The notes under the pieces are model-generated. The model was not told the DNA's origin and did not search any database. It saw nothing but the letters and a program-made list of their open reading frames with translations. Of a stretch of DNA of 6,447 nt, positions 6,416 to 6,447 are shown piece after piece (positions within the stretch are counted from its first letter, which is position 1; every line of letters starts with the position of its first letter). Position numbers and translations under genes: made by a program. This DNA is from an uncultured Pseudomonadota bacterium. Lineage in GTDB: Bacteria > Desulfobacterota_B > Binatia > UBA9968. The stretch is from contig CAMLCX010000288.1 of assembly GCA_946478635.1 (NCBI GenBank), forward strand, positions 1 through 6,447. The letters run 5' to 3'.

Positions 6416-6447
6416 GCCACAGAGGTCTCAGAGCACCCAGAGAAATA
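6416..6447. repeat. Second copy of the palindrome's left arm, cut by window edge
   Basis: The segment starting GCCACAGAGG matches 6204-6233 with three differences over 30 bases. It is the inverted partner of 6276-6309, with perfect complementarity at the ends (TTTCTCTGGG with CCCAGAGAAA). The repeat may continue past the edge, possibly into another palindrome. Confidence 0.7.

Larger units (their letters stand above)
6118..6447. other. Non-coding repeat-rich intergenic region
   Basis: No credible gene lies here. The stretch upstream of the dehydratase gene is made of several families of short repeats with roughly 9-bp periodicity, listed separately. Similar repeats built on CACAGAG, CGCAAAGAA and CACGAAGG units are familiar from intergenic regions of many environmental bacteria. 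I saw no convincing sigma-70 promoter between the repeats and the start codon. The promoter of the cluster may lie beyond the right edge. Confidence 0.7.

Noticed and set aside
6214..6420. 68-codon minus-strand open frame in the repeat region
   Set aside because: Its translation contains HRAHRGPREK and ATEHTEFTEK, the signature of reading through CACAGAG-type repeats. It has no ribosome binding site and lies entirely within the repeats.
1..6447. CRISPR array, tRNA or rRNA genes, transposase or defence system
   Set aside because: I found no regularly spaced direct repeats with unique spacers, no tRNA- or rRNA-like segment and no transposase or defence-protein motifs. The 9-bp periodic repeats have no spacers.

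Overview
All six genes in this window lie on the minus strand, so transcription runs from high to low coordinates. Together they look like the middle of a surface-polysaccharide (O-antigen or capsule) cluster of a Gram-negative bacterium. The Wzm/Wzt-type ABC exporter, the sugar-modifying enzymes and the intergenic repeats support this. Most genes have a moderately high G+C content (hand-counted rows around 57-62%). The sequence alone does not identify a genus. A proteobacterium or another environmental Gram-negative is my best inference.

Layout in transcription order: 6118-6447 is a non-coding stretch packed with palindromic repeats of about 9-bp periodicity. Next, 6117-4921 encodes a DegT-fold, vitamin-B6-dependent enzyme with His where the aminotransferase Lys should be, so it is probably a ColD/RfbH-like sugar 3-dehydratase. 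Then 4887-3349 encodes a cobalamin-binding radical SAM enzyme, and a perfect 9-bp hairpin sits on its stop codon. After that, 3190-2078 encodes a putative sugar O-methyltransferase in clearly AT-rich DNA. Next, 2037-1459 encodes a Nudix hydrolase with a perfect Nudix box. It overlaps by 4 bases the Wzm-like permease (1462-620), which is followed 9 bases later by the Wzt-like ATPase (610 to beyond the left edge).

Working model: the 3-dehydratase removes the 3-hydroxyl of an NDP-4-keto-6-deoxyhexose. The radical SAM and methyltransferase proteins may decorate this or another sugar of the chain. The Wzm/Wzt pair exports the finished lipid-linked polymer across the inner membrane. The Nudix enzyme could hydrolyse an NDP-sugar or ADP-ribose-like compound. 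Glycosyltransferases and nucleotide-sugar synthesis genes are absent here and would be expected outside the window. The points most worth checking are the Lys-to-His swap, the dehydratase/radical SAM pairing, the Nudix gene coupled to the exporter, the AT-rich insert and the repeat cluster.
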